Source: Paracoccaceae bacterium (lineage in GTDB: Bacteria; Pseudomonadota; Alphaproteobacteria; Rhodobacterales; Rhodobacteraceae). From it: a stretch of DNA of 64,000 bases. The position numbers and the translations under genes are program-made. Shown here piece after piece: positions 9,750 to 19,174 of the stretch. Location: contig WKFK01000012.1 in assembly GCA_014872815.1 (NCBI GenBank), positions 62,001 to 126,000 on the forward strand. Reading direction: 5' to 3'. Each line of letters starts with the position of its first letter. Within the stretch, counting starts at the first letter, position 1. The notes beneath the pieces were generated by a model. It was not told the origin of the DNA. It did not search any database and was given only the letters and a program-made list of their open reading frames with translations.

Positions 9750-11641
9750 ATGCGTTCTTTAAAGTCACTGCTTCTTTGTTTCTGCTTTCTCTTTTTCGCC
9801 CAAGCCAGCCACGGCCAAACCCAATCGGATCCTTCCACCGGAGCCTGTGACCACCCCGCCGCAAGTTGGTTTACCCCGTCTGAAGTCTGGGCATGGACCC
9901 AAATCTGCACCGGGAAACCAGCCGACATGCAAAATGCGCCCGGCGGCGCACCGGACAAAGGCTGCACACCGGCAGAGTATAGCACCTGGCCGGAACAACG
10001 CACCTTGCGCGCAGATTTTGTGCGAACGGTGTTGACCAGCCCCGAGCTGACCAAAAACCCCGTTCGCGGAACGTTTGAATTCAGATGTGCGGCAATTGCG
10101 GGACAACTCACCTTAGACAATCTCAATATTTCTGTCTCCGTCTGGATCGACGACTCCGCACTGCCAAACGGGGCAGATCTCTATCAATCCAAAGTGGATG
10201 GATCGTTCACGTTTGATGGCAGCTTCTTTGGTGATATTGGGATCAATGCGAACTCAATAATCGCCCGCGACAGATTTGGCTTGGATGACGCCACATTAAA
10301 ATGGGTGACTTTGGGGCAAGCCCAATTGGGCTACTTCTCCGCAAAACGCTCCGAAATATCAAGTAAGCTTTCTGCCATAGGACTTAAAACCACGCACTGG
10401 TTTAACATCTCCGAGGCGATTCTTGGCAATGTCTCAATACGCCAAGCAGAGATTGGAGCCCAGTTTACTGGGTCACAATCTGACATGCGCAGCCTCGATG
10501 CCTTTGGCGCGGCTGTGACTGCAAATTTCTTACTGGAAAGCACATTTATTGACGAGCGTTTGTACATCAATGATGCAAAACTCGGCAGAAACCTCGCCCT
10601 AAATGATGCGTGGATTGGTGAAAACTAGATGCCTACCGGCTCCAAGTTGGGGCAGAAATCTACGCCCAAGGTCTTGTTGCCCCAAGGTCCATCAATCTCG
10701 GCAATGCCATCATTTCCGAAGATGTCTATCTCAACCGGGCGGAAGTGGGCAATGTTGATATGGATGGTATCCGAATACATGGAAACCTCTTCGTCAACAC
10801 AAGCACACAATCCCCTGTCAAATGGCAGTCCGACGGCTTTCTAAGCCTGCGCGGCGCGCGGATCGGCAGTATCGTTGGCTTTGGACCTAAAGACTGGCGG
10901 AGACTAAAACATCAGGAAGCCGACAGCGATGTATCCGCTGAGAAATTGGCCTATGAACCGCTGCCAATCGATATCACAGGGCAGGCATACGATCAGGTAC
11001 TGACCAGCCTGTGGATGCCAGAGGCCGTGCAAGCCCCCCAAGACAACCCCGCCAATGGCGAATTCATCTCCCCCGTTCTATCGATGACAAATGCCGTGGT
11101 CCCAAGCGTGTCGCAATTGGTGTCCTGGATCGAGGCCGGCAGCGTGTCGGGCGCGAAAATCGACGAGGCCTACAACCCGCAACCGTACCAACAGCTCGCA
11201 ACAACCCTGCGTAATATGGGAGACGAAGCCGCCGCGAAAGAAGTCATCTATCACAGATACGCCCACCGGATGGCGACCCGACCAGATACCTTTTCAGGCT
11301 GGCTCAGTTGGTTGAGCGATTGCCTGTTCTGGTCGCTCACGTGGTTTGGCACTTACCCGTTTCTGCCGCTAGCCTGGATGGCGCTCCTCATTGGCGCAGG
11401 TACCGCTGTAGGACACCTTGGCAACTTCCTGGACAAGCGCCGCTGCCACAACGAAGCACAAACCCTAGATGCCCCATTTTGGTATTCCATCGAAAACGCT
11501 TTGCCGCTCGTCGAGCTGTCGCCGGAGTATCGCAATGTCGTGCATGCCGGCTGGCGGCGTGTCTTTTTTCATTGCCAGAAACTACGGGGGTTCGTCTTGG
11601 CCACAGTTCTCGTGGGCGCTCTGTCCCTCATCAGCAGCTAA
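9750..11641 (+). pseudogene. Frameshifted secreted/membrane protein with pentapeptide-like repeats
   Basis: Two overlapping frames, 9750-10628 and 10622-11641, together read as one protein of about 630 residues. Frame 1 ends in TAG at 10626, while coding character continues without break in the -1 frame from 10622 (NKLDAYRLQVGAEIYAQG and onward). A single A missing from the run at 10621-10624 explains it. The protein would have a Sec signal (MRSLKSLLLCFCFLFFAQAS), a long region of repeated amphipathic turns (such as LNDAWIGE, INDAKLGRN, LSLRGARIG) reminiscent of pentapeptide or right-handed beta-helix repeats, and two C-terminal membrane helices (PLAWMALLIGAG and FVLATVLVGALSL). No family name can be given. 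The frame could be lost, or the deletion could be an assembly error. The second frame's first ATG is at 10745. Confidence 0.7.
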
Positions 11642-11708
11642 GCCCTTGCCCCCTCCACTTTGATATTGGGGGGCTTTGATACCGTGATTGCCACAATTTT
11701 AATTCCCC

Positions 11709-12092
11709 TCACCGGAACAGGATCATCCCGGCACCTTCCAGCTTATTGGGCTCCGTCACCTTGAACGGCCCGATCTCTCCGCCATCTTCGGCAAAGAAGA
11801 CCAGATCGCGGTTGCGCATTTCCCACTGTTTCGCGCTGGTGATCGCCTGATCCGTGCAGGCCCGCAACCCCAGATCATGCGGGCTGGCGTCGGTGACCTT
11901 CAGCTCCACCAGACAAATCTCACCATCACTCTGCCGCAGTTTCCAGCGGCCGGAGAAATTCTTGGGCGAATAGGTGGTGTTATTGGCCCCAATCACCGGG
12001 GTCTGATCGGCAGCGGCCACAGCCACCTGCCCGGCAATACCGCCAACAAAAGCGACTGCAATAACAATAGGTTTCAGAACAGAAGTCATCAA
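11709..12092 (-). CDS. Periplasmic protein resembling AprI/Inh metalloprotease inhibitors
   Basis: 127 residues with a Sec signal peptide ending near AVAAA. The remaining domain of about 95 residues has the layout of the AprI/Inh inhibitor barrel: SGRWKLRQ..., a Cys in EICLVELKV and a second in LRACTDQ that would form the family disulfide, the central W (AKQWEMRN), LVFFAEDGGE and a terminal LEGAGMILFR. Characterised members block serralysin-type proteases by inserting their N-terminus into the active site. No serralysin gene lies in this window, so a protective role against its own protease is not supported here. It is a single gene between a convergent pseudogene and an epimerase gene on the same strand. 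Confidence 0.6.
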   Translation of the reverse strand: MMTSVLKPIVIAVAFVGGIAGQVAVAAADQTPVIGANNTTYSPKNFSGRWKLRQSDGEICLVELKVTDASPHDLGLRACTDQAITSAKQWEMRNRDLVFFAEDGGEIGPFKVTEPNKLEGAGMILFR

Positions 12093-12161
12093 ATCGTCCT
12101 TGGTAAATTATTCAATGACGCCATATTGCCGGAAAAATTGTCCACGCCAAGTCTGTTCTCC

Positions 12162-13046
12162 CTATAGGAGGTCCTCCCGCCAGCCGTGTTTTGGCGCAAA
12201 GCCAAGCATCTCTTTTGCTTTTGTGTTGGCATAAAACGTCTCGTAAACGCCCATCTCGCCACGCACCTCTACGCCCGGATAGAACCGCGCGATCACCTGA
12301 TCAGAGGGTATCCCAACTGAACTGTCATCATTGGCCACGTTGAACACCTCATAGCCCAGCCCGTCGGTCTTCAAACAGCAATCCACCATATGCCCCAGAT
12401 CCCTTGCATCGATATAGGCAAAGATATTGCGCCGCCTCAGAGCCGGGTCGTCAACAAAGGCCGGAAACATCTCGGCATATTCATGCGGCTCGATCACATT
12501 GTTGATCCGCAACCCGTAAATATCGCTACCCGTGCGCGCCTGAAAACTGCGCGCGGTGGCCTCATTACAAACCTTGGACATGGCGTAGCTGTCATGGGGC
12601 ACGGTCGGGTGGGTCTCATCCACCGGCACAAAGTCGGGCTTCACCTCCCCATCGGCGAAACACACACCATAGGTCGTCTCGGAACTGGCGAAAATCACCT
12701 TGGGAATGCCAAGCTTTACCGCCGCCTCGATCACATTGTAGGTGCTCAAGGTGTTTTGGCGAAAACACTCGCCATCCGTGCCGATCATCACCCGTGGCAC
12801 CGCCGCAAAATGCACCACCGCATCATAAGTCGGCACGCCGGCTCCCGCGTCCAATTCGTCAAAATCCACAAACTGCGACATCGCGCCAATCACTTGGCCC
12901 GCGTCGCAGAGATCAATCAGCAGCTCGGAGCAGTCCAATCCAGACGGCACCCGATCCGCATTGACCACGTGATGCCCCTGCGCCTGCAAGTGCCGAATGG
13001 CCCATTTGCCCGCCTTACCACTGCCGCCCGTAAAGAAAACCCGCAT
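12162..13046 (-). CDS. NAD(P)-dependent epimerase/dehydratase (extended SDR)
   Basis: About 294 residues from ATG 13046, chosen because it begins MRVFFTGGSGKAGKW, placing the Rossmann glycine motif directly at the N-terminus; an upstream ATG at 13115 would add an unlikely leader. Extended-SDR features follow: VVNADRVP after beta-2, VHFAAVPRV, the catalytic Ser/Thr region FASSETTYGV and the YAMSK motif. It probably acts on a nucleotide sugar or related substrate in the cytoplasm, as oxidoreductase or epimerase. The substrate is not predictable, and no polysaccharide genes adjoin it. Confidence 0.85.
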   Translation of the reverse strand: MRVFFTGGSGKAGKWAIRHLQAQGHHVVNADRVPSGLDCSELLIDLCDAGQVIGAMSQFVDFDELDAGAGVPTYDAVVHFAAVPRVMIGTDGECFRQNTLSTYNVIEAAVKLGIPKVIFASSETTYGVCFADGEVKPDFVPVDETHPTVPHDSYAMSKVCNEATARSFQARTGSDIYGLRINNVIEPHEYAEMFPAFVDDPALRRRNIFAYIDARDLGHMVDCCLKTDGLGYEVFNVANDDSSVGIPSDQVIARFYPGVEVRGEMGVYETFYANTKAKEMLGFAPKHGWREDLL

Positions 13047-13142
13047 CTCATCCCCGCGTGTCATGTCGGAATACCGGCTCCACGATGCGCCACAGGCAAA
13101 GGTGAGGCAAGTCAAACACAGGCAACGCGCCCAAACAAAAAA

Positions 13143-13162
13143 GCCCCGTGCGATAACGGGGC
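13143..13162 (-). terminator. Intrinsic terminator for the gene at 13187-13660
   Basis: On the minus strand, GCCCCGT / ACGGGGC with a six-base loop is followed by TTTTTT, starting 25 bases after the stop codon at 13187. Confidence 0.85.
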
Positions 13163-13186
13163 CTTTTCACAAAAACTTCTCACCTC

Positions 13187-13660
13187 TTAGGGCTGATACG
13201 GCAGCGAACTGTGGTGCTGCACAATCCGCAGGGTGCCCTCGGCGTCTTTCTTGTAGCCAAAGCTCTTGTCAACCTTGGTCACATTGCCGTCTTTATCGGT
13301 CAAGATCACCCAACCCATCCACATCGCCACATCACCTTCGATGAAGCTTGCGGAGGTCACGCTCTCCATTTCACGCCAGCCTTTGATGCCAAAGCCCCCG
13401 TCCAGCGGGTACTCGTCATCGTGGCCTACAAAATAAGACAGCGCGCCCTTTTTGGTCGGGCGGAAGGTCTGTTCGCCGCTTGCCAGGGTCGGCTTAAACA
13501 ATACCGGACCTAGATCGTAGCCATAAGCCGCGTCCAGAACCCCTTCAGCCACAGATCGCGCCTCATCAATTCCGCCTGCCTCATAGGCTTTGGAAATGGC
13601 CACAAGGCCCGCGCCCCAGGCGTCGCGCGCTGCGCTCAGTTCGGATTCAGTGATGGCCAC
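13187..13660 (-). CDS. NTF2-like fold protein of unknown function
   Basis: 157 residues, no signal peptide. An N-terminal helical part (SELSAARDAWGAGLVAISKA) precedes a beta-rich half with VAMWMGWVILTDKDGN and a charged VDKSFGYKKDAEGTLRIVQHHSS, a pattern common in SnoaL/NTF2-like domains that bind small ligands. Close relatives in Roseobacters are, as far as I recall, often mislabelled phosphoribosyl-AMP cyclohydrolase; the HisI motifs are absent here, so that name should not be used. It is single, with its own terminator. Confidence 0.65.
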   Translation of the reverse strand: MAITESELSAARDAWGAGLVAISKAYEAGGIDEARSVAEGVLDAAYGYDLGPVLFKPTLASGEQTFRPTKKGALSYFVGHDDEYPLDGGFGIKGWREMESVTSASFIEGDVAMWMGWVILTDKDGNVTKVDKSFGYKKDAEGTLRIVQHHSSLPYQP

Positions 13661-13819
13661 GATAGAGTCCCTCTCTAGCTGGAAGCAAATTTGGGCCTTT
13701 TTGGCGGAGCGGACTTATCGTTTCAAGACGTTGATTGTTGGTTTTTTGCAAAATTCCTCGCCAACGCTGTCCCCAACGTCACCCTTGCGCACAGCTTAGG
13801 CGCGACTAGCCTGCGCCGC

Positions 13820-14680
13820 ATGCAGATGACTTGGCATCAGACAAAGCTCTCCGGCGGCACCGCTGCCGCCTGGCAAAACACCAGCACGGGCCCCACCGTG
13901 GTTTTCCACCACGCCACAGCCCTTGGTCCACGCTGCTACGCGCCGTTTCTGTCCATTGTTGGCAACAGCTATCACCTGAAGGCGCTCGCCATGCGCCCCT
14001 TGTGGCAAGACGCCCCGCCGCCCAATCCCCGGCGTGAATGGGATCTCTTTGCCGACGACATGATCGAATGGATCGAGGCCACCCAAAATGCGCCAGTTCT
14101 GGCCATGGGCCACTCCATCGGCGCCGCCACCACCGCAATGGCCGCCGTCAAACGCCCCGACCTTTTCAAAGGCCTCGTGCTGATTGAACCCTCCGGCGTC
14201 ACCCGCCGCATCCGCGTGCTGCTCAAGCTGCTGCCCTACCGTCTGCGCCAGACCAAAGGCCCCGCCGCCGAGGTGCTTAGCGGCCCCACCCACTGGCCGG
14301 ACCTCGCGTCTGCGTTTGCCTATTACCGCGCCTCCAAAGCCTACCGCCGCTTTGATGATGCCACCCTGCGCGGCCTGATCGAGGCGCTCACCGTGCCCGA
14401 CGGAACTGGCATCAAGCTGGAATACCCGCGCAGTTGGGAGGCGCACCTGTACGCCACCCCACCGTTGATCCTGCCAACCCTCAAACGCCTCACCGTGCCC
14501 ACCGAGGTCATCATCGGCAAGCCCTCCCTATTCATGGACCCGTCCATCGCCCGCAGCCTGCGCAACAGCCGCCCGGACATGACGTTCCAGTCCCTGCCAG
14601 ACTTTGGCCATCTGCTGCCGCTGGAAGCCCCCACCAAGGTCGCCGATGCCGCCCGCACCGCTCTGAACCGACTGAGTTAA
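13820..14680 (+). CDS. Alpha/beta hydrolase
   Basis: 286 residues starting at ATG 13820 (a second ATG two codons on is also possible). The nucleophile elbow GHSIGA has S99. An oxyanion-loop FHHATALG near residue 29, an acid in the IGKPSLFMDPS region and a late His in PDFGHLLPLEAP complete a canonical triad. A cap segment with PYRLRQTKGPAAEVL lies between. Such enzymes hydrolyse esters, lactones or epoxides; the substrate is unknown. Followed at 71 bases by a cupin gene on the same strand, which may be co-transcribed. Confidence 0.85.
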   Translation: MQMTWHQTKLSGGTAAAWQNTSTGPTVVFHHATALGPRCYAPFLSIVGNSYHLKALAMRPLWQDAPPPNPRREWDLFADDMIEWIEATQNAPVLAMGHSIGAATTAMAAVKRPDLFKGLVLIEPSGVTRRIRVLLKLLPYRLRQTKGPAAEVLSGPTHWPDLASAFAYYRASKAYRRFDDATLRGLIEALTVPDGTGIKLEYPRSWEAHLYATPPLILPTLKRLTVPTEVIIGKPSLFMDPSIARSLRNSRPDMTFQSLPDFGHLLPLEAPTKVADAARTALNRLS

Positions 14681-14751
14681 AGAACTTCCCGCTTGCCTCC
14701 ACTGCGCCAAGCTGCCCCTATGTCGCCAACCATAGACATCGGACGTACCCC

Positions 14752-15177
14752 ATGACCGCAGACCAAATCATCGCCCACCTCAACCTCGCCCCGCACCCCG
14801 AAGGCGGCCACTACCGACAGACTTGGATTGCTGAGAGCGGAGACGGTACCCGCCCCGCTGGCACATCGATCTATTTCTTATTGAAAGCAGGCGAAACCTC
14901 GCACTGGCACCGCGTCGATGCCGCCGAAATCTGGCACTATTACGCCGGTGCCCCGCTGATCCTGTCGCTTGCTGAAACCGACCAAGGCCCCGCAGCCGAT
15001 CACGTGCTTGGCCCCGACCTCGCCGCAGGCCAATTCCCGCAACGGATCGTGCCCAAAGACCACTGGCAAGCCGCCCGCAGCACCGGTGACTGGACCCTTG
15101 TGGGCTGCACCGTCTCCCCAGCATTTCAATTTGAAGGTTTTGAACTGGCCGCGCCGGGTTTCGACATTCCGCGCTAA
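14752..15177 (+). CDS. Cupin-fold protein of the DUF985 family
   Basis: 141 residues from ATG 14752. The family hallmarks are visible: LAPHPEGGHYRQTW near the N-terminus, GTSIYFLLKAGETSHWHRVDA and EIWHYYAGAPL, then the C-terminal VGCTVSPAFQFEGFELA. The SHWHR...E cluster supplies likely metal or ligand contacts of a single-domain cupin. Members have no firmly assigned reaction. It lies between an alpha/beta hydrolase (same strand) and anmK (convergent). Confidence 0.85.
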   Translation: MTADQIIAHLNLAPHPEGGHYRQTWIAESGDGTRPAGTSIYFLLKAGETSHWHRVDAAEIWHYYAGAPLILSLAETDQGPAADHVLGPDLAAGQFPQRIVPKDHWQAARSTGDWTLVGCTVSPAFQFEGFELAAPGFDIPR

Positions 15178-15189
15178 GCCCAGCGTATC

Positions 15190-15209
15190 GCCCGACCGAA
15201 AGGTCGGGC
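15190..15209. terminator. GAAA-loop hairpin between convergent genes
   Basis: GCCCGACC / GGTCGGGC, an eight-base perfect stem closed by a GAAA tetraloop. There is no T run on either side, so it may stabilise 3' ends rather than terminate. Confidence 0.45.
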
Positions 15210-15214
15210 TGCGC

Positions 15215-16324
15215 CTAGCCCTCCGGCTCACTCACCGTGCCACCGCCGACAAGCGCCATCACCCCCGTGGTGCTGGGACAGCTTGTCGGCAACCCCCGCG
15301 CCACCCGCACCGCCAGATACGCAAAGGCCTGAGCCTCCAGCATATCGCCATCCAGCCCGACCTCTTCCACCGGCACCACCGGACAATCCAGCGACACCCG
15401 CAGCATCTCCATCAGCACCGGATTGTGCCGCCCGCCACCAGTGACCAACACGCGGCTCGGCGCTTCGGGACAATGCCCCATGCCCTGCGCCACCGCCGCC
15501 GCGCACATCGCGGTCATCGTTGCGGCGGCATCTGCATCCGACAGTTCCCGCACCAGATCCATCATCTCCGGAAAATCGTTTCGGTCCAGAGACTTCGGCG
15601 GCATACGTGAGAAATACGCCTCCTGCAGGAACAACTCCAGCGCGCCTGTGGCGACCGTGCCTTTGGCGGCCACTTTGCCCCCTTCGTCAAAGGCCATCCC
15701 CCGCCGCGCCCGCAGCATGTCATTGAGCGGCGCATTGGCGGGACCGGTGTCAAACGCCAACAACGCACCTTCGTCCTCCGGCGCGTCTTTGCGTGGATCC
15801 ACCCAGGTGATGTTGCCCACCCCACCAAGGTTCAAAAACACCACCGGCGCAGTCGCGCCAAACCACTTGGCGCAGGCAAAATGGAAAAACGGCGCCAGCG
15901 GCGCCCCTTCGCCGCCAAGCTCCACATCGGCAGAACGGAAATCCCAGACCACCGGCACGCCCAGCGCCTCGGCCAAGGCTTGTCCATCGCCCACCTGGCA
16001 TGTCCCCCGCCCGCGCGGCTCATGCGCCAGCGTCTGCCCGTGAAACCCCACCAGATCGACATCGTCAAAACCGCTCAGCACCTCGGCATGGGCCGCTTCA
16101 ATCACCTCCGCGGCCGCCTCAGCCTCCGCCCCAGACCACTGGCCCAGCGCCTGCGTCAGAACCGCTTGTTCCGCCTCGGAATAGCCACGATAGGCTGTGG
16201 CGCCAAACCCATGGACCTTCACCCCATCGGTCTCCACAACAGCCGCATCCACCCCATCCAAAGAGGTGCCCGACATCGCGCCCAGTGCCTTGATCACCGC
16301 ACCTTGTGCCTGGCCTTTCAACAT
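15215..16324 (-). CDS. anmK: Anhydro-N-acetylmuramic acid kinase
   Basis: 369 residues of the AnmK family: the phosphate-binding [17 protein letters not shown] near residue 15, [17 protein letters not shown], a DFRSAD segment and the C-terminal [17 protein letters not shown]. The enzyme opens the 1,6-anhydro ring and phosphorylates anhydroMurNAc to MurNAc-6-phosphate during peptidoglycan recycling; NagZ of the same pathway is encoded at 58797-59780. Divergent from tyrS with a 63-base gap, an arrangement I recall from many Rhodobacteraceae. Confidence 0.95.
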   Translation of the reverse strand: MLKGQAQGAVIKALGAMSGTSLDGVDAAVVETDGVKVHGFGATAYRGYSEAEQAVLTQALGQWSGAEAEAAAEVIEAAHAEVLSGFDDVDLVGFHGQTLAHEPRGRGTCQVGDGQALAEALGVPVVWDFRSADVELGGEGAPLAPFFHFACAKWFGATAPVVFLNLGGVGNITWVDPRKDAPEDEGALLAFDTGPANAPLNDMLRARRGMAFDEGGKVAAKGTVATGALELFLQEAYFSRMPPKSLDRNDFPEMMDLVRELSDADAAATMTAMCAAAVAQGMGHCPEAPSRVLVTGGGRHNPVLMEMLRVSLDCPVVPVEEVGLDGDMLEAQAFAYLAVRVARGLPTSCPSTTGVMALVGGGTVSEPEG

Positions 16325-16387
16325 GGCCTTTTCCTTCTGCTCGTCCCCGCCTATACACGGCTGCGCAAACCATACGGGATCGACACC

Positions 16388-17641
16388 ATGACCTACCAGC
16401 CCAAATCGGATTTCCTCACCGTGATGCTAGAGCGCGGCTTTGTGGCCGATTGCACAGATTATGAAGGCTTTGACAAAGCGCTCTGTGACGGTGTCGTGCC
16501 CGGCTATATCGGCTTTGACGCCACGGCCAAATCCCTGCACGTGGGCTCGCTGATCCAAATCATGATGCTGCGCTGGCTGCAAAAGACCGGCCACAAACCG
16601 ATCACCCTGATGGGCGGCGGCACCACCAAAGTGGGTGACCCGTCCTTCCGCGCCGACGAACGCCCACTGCTGACCAACGACCAGATCGACGACAACATCG
16701 CCGGCATCAAAAAAGTGTTCGCCAAATACCTCGACTACGGCGACGGCGAAACCGACGCGCTGATGCTCAACAACGCCGAATGGCTCGACGATCTGAACTA
16801 CCTCACCTTCCTGCGTGACATCGGCCGCCACTTCTCGGTGAACCGCATGCTCTCCTTTGAAAGCGTGAAGTCCCGTCTGGACCGCGAGCAATCCCTGTCG
16901 TTCCTCGAATTCAACTACATGATCCTGCAAGCCTACGACTTCCTCGAGCTGAACCGCCGCTACGGCTGTCTCGTGCAGTTCGGTGGCTCCGATCAATGGG
17001 GCAACATCGTGAACGGCATCGACCTCACCCGCCGCGTGGACGACGGCGGCCTGTTTGGCCTGACCTCCCCATTGCTGACCACCAGCGACGGTAAGAAAAT
17101 GGGTAAATCCGCCGATGGCGCGGTCTGGCTCAACGCCGACATGCGGTCGCCTTACGAGTTCTGGCAATTCTGGCGCAACACCACCGACGCCGACGTCGGC
17201 CGCTTCCTCAAACTCTACACCGAAATGCCGGTGGACGAATGTGAACGCCTCGGCGCGCTGGCCGGTTCCGAGATCAACGAAGCCAAAATCATCCTCGCCA
17301 ACGCCGTGACCACCCTCTGCCACGGGGCCGACGCAGCCGCGACCGCCGAAGCCACCGCCCGCGAAGTGTTTGAAAAAGGCGGCGTGGGCGACGACCTGCC
17401 CACCGTGACGCTGACCGCCGAAGACCTAGGCGATGGCATTTCCATCGTGCAGTTGATCGTGAAATCCGGTCTGGCCAAGTCGGGCAAAGACGCCAAACGC
17501 CTGATCAAAGAAAACGGCGCCAAGCTTGATGACGCCCCGCTGACCAACGCGGGCCTGATGATCGACGCCGCCGCGCTCAGCTCGCCAATCAAGCTGTCGG
17601 CAGGCAAAAAGCGCCACGCCCTTGTGCAATTGGACGGCTAA
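16388..17641 (+). CDS. tyrS: Tyrosyl-tRNA synthetase
   Basis: 417 residues from ATG 16388; the open frame extends upstream to 15881 but that stretch is antisense to anmK. Class I signature HVGSL (51-55) fills the HIGH position and KKMGKS the KMSKS position. The tyrosine-binding segment [10 protein letters not shown] and a C-terminal S4-like RNA-binding domain ([19 protein letters not shown]) complete the TyrS layout. Essential for charging tRNA-Tyr. A strong terminator follows. Confidence 0.97.
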   Translation: MTYQPKSDFLTVMLERGFVADCTDYEGFDKALCDGVVPGYIGFDATAKSLHVGSLIQIMMLRWLQKTGHKPITLMGGGTTKVGDPSFRADERPLLTNDQIDDNIAGIKKVFAKYLDYGDGETDALMLNNAEWLDDLNYLTFLRDIGRHFSVNRMLSFESVKSRLDREQSLSFLEFNYMILQAYDFLELNRRYGCLVQFGGSDQWGNIVNGIDLTRRVDDGGLFGLTSPLLTTSDGKKMGKSADGAVWLNADMRSPYEFWQFWRNTTDADVGRFLKLYTEMPVDECERLGALAGSEINEAKIILANAVTTLCHGADAAATAEATAREVFEKGGVGDDLPTVTLTAEDLGDGISIVQLIVKSGLAKSGKDAKRLIKENGAKLDDAPLTNAGLMIDAAALSSPIKLSAGKKRHALVQLDG

Positions 17642-17669
17642 CCCCGCCCACCTACAACGCATACATCGA

Positions 17670-17690
17670 GGCCCGCCAATTTGGCGGGCC
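17670..17690 (+). terminator. Intrinsic terminator of tyrS
   Basis: GGCCCGCCA / TGGCGGGCC nine-base stem with a three-base loop followed by TTTTGGTTT, 28 bases after the tyrS stop. Confidence 0.9.
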
Positions 17691-17796
17691 TTTTGGTTTC
17701 TCATTCTCCAAATATCCCGGGGTGAATGCGCCAGAGGCGCAGAGGGGTTGGCCCCTCCCACTCCCCCCTAGACAGGCCCACCCGCTTCAGGTTATT

Positions 17797-17810
17797 TGAA
17801 CACACGTTCA
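17797..17810. promoter_or_regulatory. Inverted repeat upstream of the SDR gene
   Basis: TGAAC-ACAC-GTTCA, a 5-4-5 dyad 37 bases before the start codon at 17848. The form and position suit a TetR-family operator such as those controlling acyl-CoA catabolic genes. The regulator is not encoded nearby. Confidence 0.4.
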
Positions 17811-17847
17811 TTTATCGACCGAGACGTCTCACTGGGAGGAGCCGCCA

Positions 17848-18603
17848 ATGAAACTTGATCAAACCTGCGCCGTGATCACCGGGGGCGCGTCCGGACTGGG
17901 CGAAGCCACGGCCCGCCATTTTGCCGCAAACGGTGCCAAGGTCGCTCTGTTTGACCTCAATGAAGAGCGCGGCACAGAGATCGCCGCAGAACTCGGCGGC
18001 ACCTTCCACAAAGTCGACGTGACCGACGAGGACAGCGCCGCCGCTGGCATCAAAGCCGCCAAAGCGGCCATGGGCAAAATCACCGCCGCGGTGAACTGCG
18101 CGGGCATCGCGCCTGCTGCCACCACCATTGGCAAAAACGGCCCGCACCCGCTGCACAGCTTCCAGAAAACCATCGACATCAATCTCGTGGGCTCCTTCAA
18201 CGTTGCCCGCCTTGCTGCCGAGGTGATTGCAGAAAACGAAGCCGAAGCAGACGGCGCGCGGGGCGTGATCATCAACACCGCGTCTATCGCCGCCATGGAC
18301 GGCCAGCGCGGCCAAGCAGCCTATGCGGCCTCCAAAGGCGGCATCGTTGGCCTCTCCCTGCCAATGGCCCGCGATCTGGCCCGCTCCGGCATCCGTGTCA
18401 TGGCGATTGCGCCCGGCATCTTCCTCACCCCAATGCTGCAAGGCCTGCCCCAAGAGGTCCAGGACCAACTCGCCGCCGACGTGACCTGCCCCAAACGTCT
18501 GGGCGACCCGTCCGAGTACGCCCGCCTCGCAGGCTTCATTGTCGAAAACGGCTATCTCAACGGCGAAGTCATCCGCATCGACGGCGCCCTGCGCATGCAG
18601 TAA
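17848..18603 (+). CDS. SDR dehydrogenase, 3-hydroxyacyl-CoA dehydrogenase type-2-like
   Basis: 251 residues, classical SDR: TGGASGLGEA near residue 11, NCAG after strand 4, catalytic Ser in NTASIAAMDG and YAASK. The IAPGIFLTPMLQGLP segment and the C-terminal VIRIDGALRMQ match the HSD17B10 (type 2 3-hydroxyacyl-CoA dehydrogenase) branch, NAD-dependent enzymes of short or branched acyl-CoA oxidation. Preceded by GGGAGGAG and by a TetR-type dyad. It stands alone with a terminator hairpin immediately before the next gene. Confidence 0.85.
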   Translation: MKLDQTCAVITGGASGLGEATARHFAANGAKVALFDLNEERGTEIAAELGGTFHKVDVTDEDSAAAGIKAAKAAMGKITAAVNCAGIAPAATTIGKNGPHPLHSFQKTIDINLVGSFNVARLAAEVIAENEAEADGARGVIINTASIAAMDGQRGQAAYAASKGGIVGLSLPMARDLARSGIRVMAIAPGIFLTPMLQGLPQEVQDQLAADVTCPKRLGDPSEYARLAGFIVENGYLNGEVIRIDGALRMQ

Positions 18604-18624
18604 GCCCCCCCTATCTTCCAAAGG

Positions 18625-18655
18625 CCCCCGTTGCTAAGCTGTTCAAAAACGGGGG
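18625..18655 (+). terminator. Hairpin abutting the start codon of the next gene
   Basis: CCCCCGTT (18625-18632) pairs with AACGGGGG (18648-18655), followed by TCTTT and then the ATG at 18661. It can terminate the SDR transcript. Because the only purine-rich stretch before 18661 is the GGGGG of the stem, it could also hide the ribosome site. Confidence 0.6.
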
Positions 18656-18660
18656 TCTTT

Positions 18661-19167
18661 ATGCTCAAATCACATGCCGCCAGCCTTGCGTTCCTGCTTT
18701 TGGCAACCGCAAGCACCGCTCAGGATTGGGCGTTTTATTATGGGCCGGACTTTGGCGCGACCGCCAAAGAGAGCTACGCCCACCTCAACTCTGGCCCCAA
18801 CTACCTGCAAGTGCACGCCTATGGGGAAAACGGCGCCATCGCCCTGAGCACCACGATTGACGCGTTTGAGACCGGCGGCAAAGTCCCCGAGCGACTTCAA
18901 AACCGCCCCAAACTAACCCTGAATGTGATCGGACCCGTCCCGCGCTACAGCCGCGATATCCGCCCGGACCAATATGTCTGGGAACACCGTGACGACCAAA
19001 ACAACACGCTGATCGTTTTCCTCCTCACCAGAGACGACATGGTGGCTTTGATCGACAGCGACGCGGTGTTTGTGAACTTCGACGGGCTACAGTTCCGCTT
19101 CGGCTCAAACGGTGCGGACACGGCGCTGCGACAGTTGGTCAACACCTTGATCGACGCCTACAACTGA
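18661..19167 (+). CDS. Secreted protein of unknown function
   Basis: 168 residues from ATG 18661, where a Sec signal begins (MLKSHAASLAFLLLATASTA, cleavage before QDW). The mature protein has no cysteines and alternates beta segments (IALSTTIDAF, LTLNVIGPV, TLIVFLLTRDD). No family recognised. It ends seven bases before the next gene, so the two are probably transcribed together. Confidence 0.65.
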   Translation: MLKSHAASLAFLLLATASTAQDWAFYYGPDFGATAKESYAHLNSGPNYLQVHAYGENGAIALSTTIDAFETGGKVPERLQNRPKLTLNVIGPVPRYSRDIRPDQYVWEHRDDQNNTLIVFLLTRDDMVALIDSDAVFVNFDGLQFRFGSNGADTALRQLVNTLIDAYN

Positions 19168-19174
19168 CCTGCTC

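Noticed and set aside
10617-10631. Programmed -1 frameshifting at the A run
   Set aside because: The sequence GGT-GAA-AAC-TAG lacks an X-XXY-YYZ slippery heptamer: slipping would put TGA in the P site. No downstream pseudoknot is apparent.
15881-16387. N-terminal extension of tyrS by about 169 codons
   Set aside because: It is antisense to anmK; TyrS proteins begin at the ATG at 16388 with the usual distance to HVGSL.
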